Of a stretch of 64,000 bases of DNA, positions 12,201 through 24,200 are shown in pieces (position 1 is the stretch's first letter; every line of letters starts with the position of its first letter). The translations under genes and the position numbers were made by a program. Below the pieces are notes generated by a model, which worked only from the letters and a program-made list of their open reading frames with translations, was not told the origin of the DNA and ran no database searches. The stretch spans positions 1-64,000 of the forward strand of contig JAEHHF010000001.1 in assembly GCA_019248085.1 (NCBI GenBank). The letters are read 5' to 3'. Source of the DNA: Candidatus Dojkabacteria bacterium S2_J21. GTDB lineage: Bacteria > Patescibacteria > Dojkabacteria > SC72.

Positions 12201-15200
12201 TAATGGTGGTGCAGCGGCTGTTGGTGGAGCAGGTGGTATAGCATACGTAGGAGGTCTTGTTGGTTGGAGTAATATTGGGAATATTACTTCTTCTTATTCG
12301 GAGGGAACGCTTATTGGTAAAGCAGGACAAGGTGGACTTGGTGGTTCTGGAGGTGCTGGTGGAGTCGGAGCATCCGGATACGCCGGTGGAGCAGGTGGTG
12401 CTGCTGCTGCGGGTGGTGCTGGTGGTAATATTTTTGGTGGAGGTTTTGCTGGTTATATAAATGCAGGTATTATTACCTCTAGTTATTCTACTGTTACAAC
12501 AGGAGTAACTGCTGGTGCTGGGAATGATGCCGGAACTGCTTCTGATGGTGCGGTTAGTACTGCAAATTATTCTGGTGGCGCCGGTGGTGCTGGCGCAGCT
12601 GGTGGTGCTGGTGGTACTGCCTATGGAGGAGGTTTCGCCGGTCAAAATAATACATTAATTCAGACCAATTCTTATTCAACAGGTAATGTCTCGGTTGTTG
12701 CTGGCGCACCAGGAACTTCATCGGCTGGAGGTAGGGGTGGAGCAACCAGGGCTACTTATAATGCAGGATCTGCAGCATTGGGTGGTGCTGGTGCAGTAGG
12801 CGGTGCCGGTGGTGCAGTCTATGCTGGAGGTTTTATTGGAAATAATACTAGTGTTATTACTGATTCTTATGCTAGCGGTTCTGTTACAGCTACTTCAACC
12901 AACGGAACAAATGGAAGTTTAGCTGGTGCTGGTGGTGATGGCTCTGCTGGTGGTGCATCTCATACTGGTGCAGCTGGTCAAGCCAGTGGGAATGGTGGTA
13001 TTGGTGGTGCAGTCTATGCAGGAGGTTTTATTGGTTATAACTCTGGAATTATTTCTAATGTTCATAATGATAGTGATTTGAAGGTAGTTACAGCAACTGG
13101 TGGTAATTCAGGAGATGGTGGTGCTGGAGTAGCGGGTTCGGCTGGTGGGAATACGGCTGTTGCTGGTTCGGGTGGTACGGCAGGTGCCGGTAGTACAGCG
13201 GGTGTTGCTTATGTTGGTGGACTGGTTGGATACAATCTTGGTACAGGTGTTATACAATCTGATTCTTCTGCTAAAATTTCTGTGACAGTGACTGCTGGTA
13301 ATGGTGGCACTGGTGGCACTGGTGGAGCTGGAGGTAGCCGAGCAGCCGGTGGAAATGGAGGGTTGGGTACAGTAGGTGCGATAGTTACTGTAGGTGGATT
13401 GGTTGGATATAATGTGGGAACTATTTCTGATAGTTATTCGACTGGTAATGTTACAGCGGTGTCTGGTGATGGTGGTTCTGATGGTGCGGGTGGAAACGGG
13501 GGATCAGGATCAACTGCTGGAGCCGGTGGCGCAGGCGGAGGAGCAGCCGCACCAGTTGCTTTAGGCGGCGCTGCTTATGCTGGTGGGCTGGTTGGATATA
13601 ATGTTACTAACGGTATTATTCAAGATGCCTCATATTCCACAGGAAATGCTTCTGCAACTGCCGGCAATGGCGGCGATGGTGCAAATGGCGCTAATGGTGG
13701 TACTGCTTCTGGCTCTTCACAAGCAGGAGCGCCGGGAATAGCTGGAAAAATTGGTAGCGTAGGTGGTACTGCTTATGCCGGAGGTTTGGTTGGTTATAAT
13801 ACTATGGTGATTCGAAATGACTGCTATTCTACCGGTAATGCAGTTGCAGTAGCCGGTGCTGGCGGTGATGGTGGCTCTGGAGGAATTGGTGGAGGAAGCG
13901 GGGCCAGTACAGTTGGTGGTGCTGGTGGTGCAGCTGGAAATGGTGGCGCCGGTGGCGCTGCTTATGCTGGAGGAATTATTGGTTATGCTGCCAACGAAGC
14001 AACAATTGTTATTCAAACTACAACGGGAACAGTTTCTTCAACTGCCGGCAATGGTGGTAACGGAGGAGCTGGCGGAGCAGGCGGGGCTGGCGGTTCATCT
14101 CAAGCGGGCGGAGCCGGTGGTGCTGGTGGAGTTGGTGGAGCTGGCGGAGCAGTAGTAGCAGGAGGTATTACTGCCTATAATTCGGGAAGATTTACGGATA
14201 TTAATTATACAATTACATCAATCACTGCAATCGCTGGTATGGCTGGAACGGGTGGGGATGGTGCTATGGGCGGAGCTAGCGGAACAGGTGCCGGTTCTGG
14301 GGTGACGGCAGCGATTGGTGGAAACGGTGGAAACGGTGGCGCGGGTGGAGCATTATATTTAGGCGGATTAGTTGGAAACAATACAGGAGGCAACCTTATT
14401 GGTTGTTCTGTAAGTGGTCCCTTTGATTCTTTTATAGCTACCGGAAGAAATGGTGGAGCAGCTGGAACAGGTGGAGCTGGTGGATCTGCTACAGCTGGCA
14501 CAGGAGCTCATAACGGTGGGGTTGGCGGAACGGGTGGAACAGGTGGTGCTGGCGGCGCTATGAATATTGGAGGATTATTTGGATATGGTGATGGACGTAT
14601 ATTAAATCCATATACTGTTTCTGGCACCATTACCGTTACTGGCACGAGCGGTGGCGCAGGTGCTATGGGTGGAGCTGGTGGTAATAATGGTCCTACCGGC
14701 AGAAATGGAAATGGAGGCGCTGGAGGGATAGGTGGAGCCGGTGGAGCAATAGCTGTTGGAGGATTAGCAGGATATGTTAATGTAGCTGGCACACTTTTTG
14801 ATACGGTATACTCTGAAATTAATGTCAGTATTACTGCTGGGACAGGTGGAGCTGGCGGAGCTGGTGTAGATGCTTTAGTTGGAGCAAATGGTGGAGCTGC
14901 CGGAGCAGGTGGTGCTGGCGGCTCTGCTTATGCCGGAGGTTTAATCGGCTATTTATATGGTGCCGGTGGCAATGTTCTTAATTCTTATGCTACGGGAAAT
15001 GTTACGTTAGTGGCTGGCAATGGTGGGCAAGCTGGAATATCCGGTGTTGGCGGTGCTGGAAGTTCTTCAATGACCGGTGGAACAGGCGGAGCTGGCGCTG
15101 CTGGCGGAGCCGGTAGTGCAGCTTATGCCGGAGGATTGATTGGGACAGCCACAGCAGACACTTTTATTTCTACAACATACTCAACAGGTACGGTAACAGT

Positions 15201-18200
15201 TACCGCAGGTTCTGGAGGAAATGCTTCGGCTGGTTCTATTGGTGGTGCTGGTAATGCAGCAGCTGGTGGCGTCGGTGGTGCGGCGGCTTCTGGAGGCGCC
15301 GGAGGAGTTGCTTATGCCGGAGGATTACTTGGATCAGTTACCTCTGGACTTATTAGAGATTCTTATGCTACTGGAAATATAACTGCTACTTCTGGAAATG
15401 GCGGAAATAGCGCCGGAGGTGGTAGTGGTGGAGCCGGAGGAAGTTCTTCTCTGGGAGGCGCGGGAACTGCTGGAGTTGCAGGAACAGTCGGAGCAATTGT
15501 TTATGCTGGAGGTTTGGTTGGTTATAATAACGGAGAAGTAAGTAATAGCAATTACACGACTGGTGAGATTGTTGCTATTTCTGGAAATGGAGGTATGGGT
15601 GGTTCTGGTGGTACGACTGGTGCCAGTGGAAGTAACGCTACTGGTACTGCTACAATTGGTGGCGCTGGTTTTGTTGGAGGCGCCGGAGGAATTGTTTATG
15701 TCGGTGGATTAATAGGTTATAACAATACAGCAACCGCTCCTGTTACTAATTCTTATGCCAAAACAGATATTACTACTACTTCGGGGAATGGTGGTTCTGG
15801 CGCAGTTGGTGGTGGAGGTGGAAATGCTTCAGGCGGGGCAGCCAATCATATTGGTGGTGCCGGTGGAATAGGTGGCGCAGGTGGAGCTGGCGGAGCCAGT
15901 TACGTTGGTGGGTTTGTCGGATATAATGCGCTTGGAATTTTAACAACTGATTACGCAAAAGATGGGTCAACAAATGTTGCCTGTGGAAATGGTGGTGCAA
16001 GTGCACAGGGTGGTAACGGAGGCGCAGGAGGTTCAAATGCCAATGCTGGTCTCCCAGGAACCGGTGGAGCGGGTGGAGCGGGGGGCACAGTTTATTCTGG
16101 AGGATTTGCAGGTTACAATACAGGAACAATTCAGTCTAATTCGTATAGTCAAATAAATCTTGTGACATCTGCTGGTTTGGGTAATGATGGAGCAAATGGA
16201 ATTAATGGTTTAGCTGGTGCGGATGGCAGTAAAGGTGGTGCCGGTGGAGCGGCAGGGAATAGTTACAGAGGAGGATTTGTCGCTTATAATTCTGGAACAA
16301 TAAGTAATTCCTATGCAAATAATTTTTCGATGACAGGAAATGATAAACAGGGTGGTATCGGTGGTTATGGTGGCGATGGAGGAACAGGAGTTGCATCTGC
16401 CGGTGGTGCCGGTGGTGCCGGTGGTGTTGGGGGGACATCTGGGGATGGTTATATTGCTGGTTTGGTTGGATATAACACAGGAATTATTAGTGCTTGTTTT
16501 AGTGAAAATATAATTATCTCTAGTGGTGAGAAAATGGGAGGAAAAGGTGGTGATGGAGGAAAAGGTGGTGATGGCCTAGCTGACTCTGGAAGAATTGGTG
16601 GTGTCGGTGGTGCTGGTGGAAATGGTGGTGCTGGTGGAACTCGTGCTGGTGGCGGTTTGGTTGGGTATAATACGGGTATTATTCAAAGTAATTCTCGTTC
16701 GACTGTTTCTCGAATAGTTGTTGCTGGTAATGGTGGTGATGGCGGGAAGGGTGGTGCTGGCGGTGCGACTGGAAGTGGTGCCATGACTATAATTGCGGCT
16801 GCTGGTGGAATTGGTGGTGCAGGTGGTGCAGGTGGTGTTGCATACGGAGGTGGACTTGTTGGATATATGACGGGGACTTCACAAATTGTTGAGATCCTAA
16901 ATAGTAATGCTTCGGGGGCAATAAGTGCTACTGGTGGTGATGGTGGTATTGGTGGAAGGGGTGGAAATGGTGGCGATGGTTCTCTCGCGACTAGTGGAAA
17001 CTTCCAAGGTTCAGTAGGTGCGACTGGTGGAGCAGGTGGAGTCGGAGGTGTGGCGGCAGCTGGTGGACTAGTTGGATCCAGTAGTTTTACCACTGGTGTA
17101 GTAAATTATAATACCTCTTCAGCTACTGGCTCTGTTAGTGCAGTTGGTGGTAACGCTGGAGTCTCTGGAGTATCAGGAGATGGTGGCGCGTCACGTACAA
17201 CTAGGACGGGAGGTGCAGGTGGTCCTGGTGTTGTTGGTGCGGTAGGAGGGGCCGCTTATGCTGGAGGTTTAGTTGGATATAATTTAGTCACAACAGGAAC
17301 AAGTAATTTTAAGGATTCTTTTGCAACAGGTATTGTCTCATCTGTTGGTGGGAACGGTGCGGCAGGTGGAGTGGGTGGTGTCGGCGCAAATGAATCAACA
17401 TTCGCAAGTTCAATCGGTGGTGCAGGTGGTGCTGGTGGTTTATCTGGTATAGGTGGCCAAGCCAATGCCGGAGGTTTGGTTGGTTATTCTAGTGTAACTA
17501 CTGGAGGAAGTAATTATTATAATACATATTCTACCAGTACCACTGTGACTTCTACTGGAGGTAATAGTGGTGCTGGCAGTAGCGCGGGGACATCAGGTAC
17601 TGGAGGAGCAGGTGCTACAGGAGGATCGACTGGAGCGGCTGGAGCAAGTGATGTAGGTGGAGCAAGTTATGCAGGTGGTTTGATAGGTCAAATGATTGGT
17701 GTTATTGAGGTTGATCTTAGTTATGCAACTGGAAATATTATTGCAATTGGTGGAAATAGTGGTGATGGAGTTATTGGTGTTATTGGAGGTGCTGGAGGTG
17801 CAGGAGCAATTGGTGGAACTGGTGGTGCCGGTGGTGCCATGGGTGCTGGTGGAGGAGCCTATGCTGGAGGATTGGTGGGTATAAATCCTGGATTTATAAA
17901 TAATTCTCATGCCGCAGGAAGTGTTAGTTCAACTGGTGGTTTGTCTGGTGGATTAACAGGTACAGCAAAACAAGGTGGAGCTGGAGGTCCAAGTACAAAT
18001 TTCAATGGAGTTACTGCGGGGGCAACTGGTGGTGCCGGTGGCGCCGGTGGTGCTGGTGGTGCATCTTATGCTGGAGGACTTACTGCTAATAACTCTGTAA
18101 CTGGTATTATTTTGAATTCTTATGCAACAGGAAGTGTTACATCTTTGGGAAATAATGGAGCCAGTGGTGCTACCGGTGGAACGGGTGGAGATGCTTCAAG

Positions 18201-21200
18201 TGGTACTGGAAATCATATTGGTGGAACTGGAGGCGTCGGAGGAATAGGTGGTCCAGGTGGTGCAAGTTACGCTGGGGGATTTGTCGGTAATAATGTTAAT
18301 ACTACAAATACTATTATTGGAAGTTATTCAACCGGAGTTACGGTTACCGGTACTAGTGGAAATAGTGGGAATGGAGGAAAAGGTGGCGATGGAGGCGCAG
18401 CTGGTAGCGTGGGAGCTGGAGGTGCTGGTCAAACAGGTGGTATATCTACTGCTGTCGGAGGAGCTTTAAATATTGGAGGGTTTATTGGTTATAATGACGG
18501 AACAATTCTTTCTTCATATTCTACAAATAATGTCATTGGAGTGGCTGGTAACGGAGGAGCAGGAGGAGCTGGTGGAAATGGAGCAACAGGTTTTACAAGC
18601 ACAACAGGAGCTGGAGCGAATGGAGGAATAGGTGGAGCAGCTGTTGCTGGTGGAGCAGCGGGTATTGCTAGTGGTGGTGGATTTGTTGGTTATAATGGGA
18701 CAGGAAAAACAATCAGAGATTCATATTCAACAGGAACCCTTACTATTACTGGTGGTACTGGTGGTGCTGGCGGGAAAGGTGGCAATGGAGGAAAGGGTGG
18801 TGGAGGTGCTTCATCAGGTACTGGCGGAACCGGAGGACAAGCTGGAGCAAGAACTGCCGGTGTCGCTGGAAGTACTATTTATGCAGGTGGGTTTGTCGGT
18901 TACAATATTGGTAATATTCAAAATGACTATTCATTAGGAGTTGTGACTGTATATGGTGGAAATGGAGGAGCAGGAGGAGCTGGTGGTACTGGTGGTGATG
19001 GAGGTGATGGAGGTGTAACCGGTATCGGAGGAGCAGGAGGAGCGGAAGGAGCAACTCAACCTGCGGGTGCTGGAAGTACTTTGTATGCTGGTGGACTTGT
19101 TGGATATAACTATACTGCCGGTTTAGTACAATTCTCATGGTCAGCAGGCAATGTTAATGTCACTGGTGGTAATGGTGGAACAGCGGGTTTTGCTGGCGCC
19201 GGTGGTAGTGGTGGGCTTGGAGGAACTGGTAAAGCAGGTGGTAATGGTGGCACAGCTATTGCTGGTGGCGCCGGAGGTGCCGGAGGTATAAATTATGCTG
19301 GAGGTCTTGTCGGAGCTAATATCTCAACCGGCAGTATTAAAACAAGTTATTCTTCTGGTAATGTAAATATAACAAGTGGCGGTAATGGTGTTGATGGTGC
19401 AAAAGGAGGGACGGGTGGTAATGGCGGTCAAGGAGGATCTAATGCTGGTGGGAACGGTGGTACGGGAATGCCAGGACTTACTGGAGGAGCAGGAGGAGCT
19501 GGTGGAAATGTTTATGGAGGAGGATTAGTTGGACAAAATACTGGAATGATTACTAATGTTTATGGACAAGGGAGTGTTATTACTGCGACTGCTGGTACCG
19601 CGGGCAATGGGGGAAAAGGTGGTGATGGTGGTAATGGTGGGCTTGCCGGCGGTGGAACTGTTGGAACTAATGGTGATGGTGGGGCGTCTGGAAATGGAGG
19701 CAATGGCGGTAGTGCTTATGTCGGCGGACTCTATGGTCATCAAAACGGAGCTACAGGAATTACTTCAAATGCTTATTCAATAGCCACACCAAGCGGAACC
19801 AAAACTGATCCCGGTGTTACTGGTGCGCGTGGCGATCCGGGTACTACTGTCGGTGGAGGTGGATCTCTTGGTGGTTTGGGTAGTTCTGGTTCTGCCTCTC
19901 TTCAATATGTCGGAGGTTTTACTGGTTATGCTGAATTAGGCAGCTATAGTTCAAGCTATTGGAATACCGATAACTATGCGGGAAGCTCTACTGGTAGTGG
20001 ATCAAGTACTGGTATAACTGGAAAGAATACCGTTGAAATGAAACAGCAGGCGACTTTTTCTAATTGGGATTTTACTTCAATTTGGGGAATTACAGAGTCT
20101 TCCACTTATCCAGATTTTCAATATCAAGATGTTCCAGGTAAGCCAATTAATGTTGTGGCTGTAACAGGTAATGGTCAGGCAACAATTACTTTTAGTGTTC
20201 CACTTTATATTGGAGGTTCTCCAATCACTGGATACACAGTCTCTTCTTCAGGTGGTGGAATAGATATAAATGCTGGTTCAACAAGTCTCTCCCATATTGT
20301 CACTGGTCTTACTAATGGCATTGAATATACTTTTACAGTTACAGCAACCAATGAAAACGGAACCGGTTCTGCTTCAGATCAGAGTAATGCAATAACGCCT
20401 TCCACTGTTCCAAATCAACCAACTGGAATCACAGGAACGTCGAACGCCAATGGTCAAAGCTATGTTGAGTGGATAGCTCCAGCTGTTGATGGTGGAGCAA
20501 CAATCATAGACTATCAAGTTTCTATTTTTGCGAGTGATGGAGTATCTCCCGCAGAAGGAGTAACTGGAAATTTAATTAGATTTGTTGGTTCAGCGACAAC
20601 TCATTTCATATTTACAGGTTTAACTAATGGAGTGGGCTATACATTTAAAGTTAAGGCTGTTAACGTATCTGGTGCCGGATCAAACTCAACAGCTTCAAGT
20701 GTAGTTACACCATCAATAGTCCCTGGTGCACCAACTTCTGTTGCTGGAGCATCAAATGAGAATACTCAGATCACAGTTACATGGACAGCACCTGCCTCAA
20801 ACGGAGGGTCAGTAATTACTGATTACGAAGTCACTGTCTACAATTCAACTGGTGGAGATCCAGTAGGAGTAACAGGTGACTGGACAAGAAGTGTAAGCTC
20901 TGCAGGGACATCTTTCGTCTTCGCAGGTTTAACAAATGGGACAGCATATACTTTCAAAGTAAGAGCAATTAATGCTTCTGGTACAGGATCATATTCAACA
21001 TCTTCAACAGCAGATATACCATCAACTGTTCCAGGTGCACCAACTTCTGTTGCTGGAACATCAAATGAAAACACTCAAATCACAGTTACCTGGACAGCTC
21101 CTGCTTCAAACGGAGGTTCAGATATAACTGATTACGAAGTAAATGTCTACAATTCTACGGGTGGAGATCCAGTTGGAGTTACAGGTGATTGGACAAGAAG

Positions 21201-24200
21201 TGTAGGGTCATCTGGAACAACACTTGTCTTTACTGGCCTTACTAATGGAACCGCATATACCTTCAAAGTAAGAGCAATAAATGCTTCTGGTACAGGATCA
21301 TATTCAACAGCATCTGAAGCTGATACTCCATCGACAGTTGCTGGTACTCCAACTTCTGTTGCCGGGACATCAAATGAAAATGGTCAAATCACAGTTACAT
21401 GGACAGCTCCTTCTTCGAATGGAGGTTCAACCATTACTGATTATGAAGTAACTGTTTATGCATCAGATGGTATAACTGATCCGGTTGGTGTGACTGGATT
21501 GCGCACCAGAAGTGTTGGTTCAGATGATACTGAGCTAATATTCACTGGTCTCACTAATGGTACTCCTTACACCTTCAAAGTCAGAGCAATAAATGCTTCT
21601 GGTACAGGATCATATTCAACAGCATCTGAAGCTGATACACCATCAACAGTTGCTGGTACTCCAACTTCTGTTGCCGGGACATCAAATGAAAATGGTCAAA
21701 TCACAGTTACATGGACAGCTCCTTCTTCAAATGGTGGTTCAGCCATTATTGATTACGAAGTAACAGTTTACAATTCAGCAGGTGGAGACCCTGTTGGAGT
21801 AACAGGTGACTGGACTAGATCCGTTGGTTCATCAGGAACCACATTCGTCTTCACAGGTTTAACAAATGGAACAGCATATACTTTCAAAGTAAGAGCAATC
21901 AATGGATCTGGTACCGGCTCGTACTCAATCGCATCTGAAGCTGATACACCATCAACTGTTCCTGGTGCACCAACGATTACTTCGGTAACAGCTGGCAATG
22001 GACAGGCGACTATATACTTTAACGCTCCAGCCTCAAACGGAGGGAGTACAATCTTAGACTACACGGTCACATCTGCTCCTGGAGGGCTCTTTGCTTCAGG
22101 CAATGGTTCGTCTCTAACTGTTACTGGTTTAAGTAATGGAACAAATTATACTTTCACTATTGTTGCCAGGAATGCAAATGGCTCAAGCGTTGTTTCTTCG
22201 CCAAGTGATCCAGTTACCCCATCGACTGTTCCCGGTGCCCCAACATCAGTTGCCGGAACTTCAAATGAAAATGGAAAGAGTACGGTCACATGGACAGCAC
22301 CTGCTGACAACGGTGGAGCTACTATCACAAACTATGAAGTTACAGTCTACAACTCTGCAGGTGGAGATCCAGAAGGAGTCACAGGTGACTGGACTAGATC
22401 AGTCGGTTCATCAGGAACAACCTTTATCTTCACGGGTCTTACCAATGGAACGGAATATACATTTAAAGTTAGAGCGATTAATGCTGTGGGCACAGGTAGC
22501 TATTCAACATCTTCAACAGCAGACACACCATCAACACTTCCAGGTGCTCCAATAATTACATTGGTTACAGCAGGCAATGGACAAGCGACAATATACTTTA
22601 CTCCGCCTATGAATGATGGTGGGTTCCCAATTACAAGCTATACCGTCACCGCAAGTAGTGGAGGGCATTTCGCCACTGGGGCTTCCTCACCACTAGTTGT
22701 AACAGGACTTACAAATGGGGTTCCATACTATTTTGTTATTAAAGCAAACAATGTTATGGGGGCAAGCATTAATTCGGAACCAACCAACATAGTGACTCCA
22801 ATGACTGTCCCAGGTGTTCCAACATCAGTAGCAGGAACCTCAAATGAAAACACTCAAAGCACAGTCACTTGGACAGCTCCTGCTGAGAATGGTGGAGCTA
22901 TTATCACTAACTACGAAGTGACAGTATACGACTCTGTGGGTGGAGACCCAGTAGGAGTAACAGGTGACTGGACCAGATCAGTTGGTTCAGTAGGAACAAC
23001 ATTTATCTTCACAGGTCTTACCAATGGAACGGAATATACATTTAAAGTTGCGGCAATTAATATCGTTGGAACAGGATCAAACTTAAATGCTTCAGATGTA
23101 ATAATTCCAGCCACCACCCCAGGAGTTCCAACAATCACATCAGTTGTAGCCGGCAATGGACAGGCGACTATATACTTTAATGCTCCAGCTTCAGATGGTG
23201 GTTCAGAAATTTGGAATTACACTGTTACTTCAAGCCCGGGAGAATTTATAGGGAGTGGAAGCTCTTCTCCAATTATAGTAAGTGGTCTTACAAATGGGAC
23301 AGAATATACATTTACAATTACTGCAACAAATGGTGTTGGAGAAGGTCAAAGTTCTTCCGGTGGTCCTGGCAATGGAACTGGGGTAACTCCTTCGACAGTA
23401 CCTTCTGATGTGGTTATAACGAATGTTGTCTCGGGGGATCAGCAAGTAACTATTTATTTCACAGCGGTTGATGGGGGATCGCCTATCACCCAATTTAATA
23501 TCTCAATAAATGGGGCAGACCCAATAATTTCCCTGGATACTGTTTCGCCCATTACAATTACAGGTTTAGTTAATGGTACTGAATACACTTTCGTGATGAC
23601 GGCAACGAATATAAATGGTACGAGTTCGGCATCAATTGCAAGCGACCCTGTGACACCGGATGAGCCGATTGATACTCCAGATTCACCGACAGATCTGGCA
23701 GGAGTAGTTCATGATGGCTATGTTCGTCTCACTTGGATTGCACCATCTAACAATGGAGGTTCGGCAATTATTGATTATATTGTTGAGTATAAGCTCTCAA
23801 GTAGTGGAATCTGGTCTCTGTTTTCTGATGAAATAGGGATAGAGACTGCAACGAATGTAACTCCATTATCGAATAATAATTCGTACGATTTCCGTGTTAA
23901 AGCGGTCAATGCGATGGGTTACGGAGAATCTTCTGCAAGCATAACCAAAACACCTGCCCCTCCTGCTCATGTGTCAGTTGATAGCTTCCCATACAGAATT
24001 GTCCCGAATATTAGCACAGTAATACACATAAAAAATGAAGGTTCAAGTGCATATGAATATCATTACACTTACTGTGTCACCGATTCTGAGAATAATTTGT
24101 GTGGCGGAGGGGATGATGTATCGAGTGGATCAGGTTCAACCTTAGTCTCGGTTTTACCAGGAGCAGATTATTTTGGAACAATTACTTCTTATGTACCAAA

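Noticed and set aside
12013..17465. Long open frames on the opposite strand and in alternate frames inside the giant gene (for example 12013-12645 minus, 16683-17093 minus)
   Set aside because: They are Pro-, Ser/Thr- or Val-rich mirror images of the Gly-rich codons, have no start signals and no family resemblance.
10390..20030. Dense direct repeats that could suggest a CRISPR array or minisatellite
   Set aside because: The repeats are in-frame protein units of 60-70 codons within one open reading frame, with no constant-length spacers and no cas genes.
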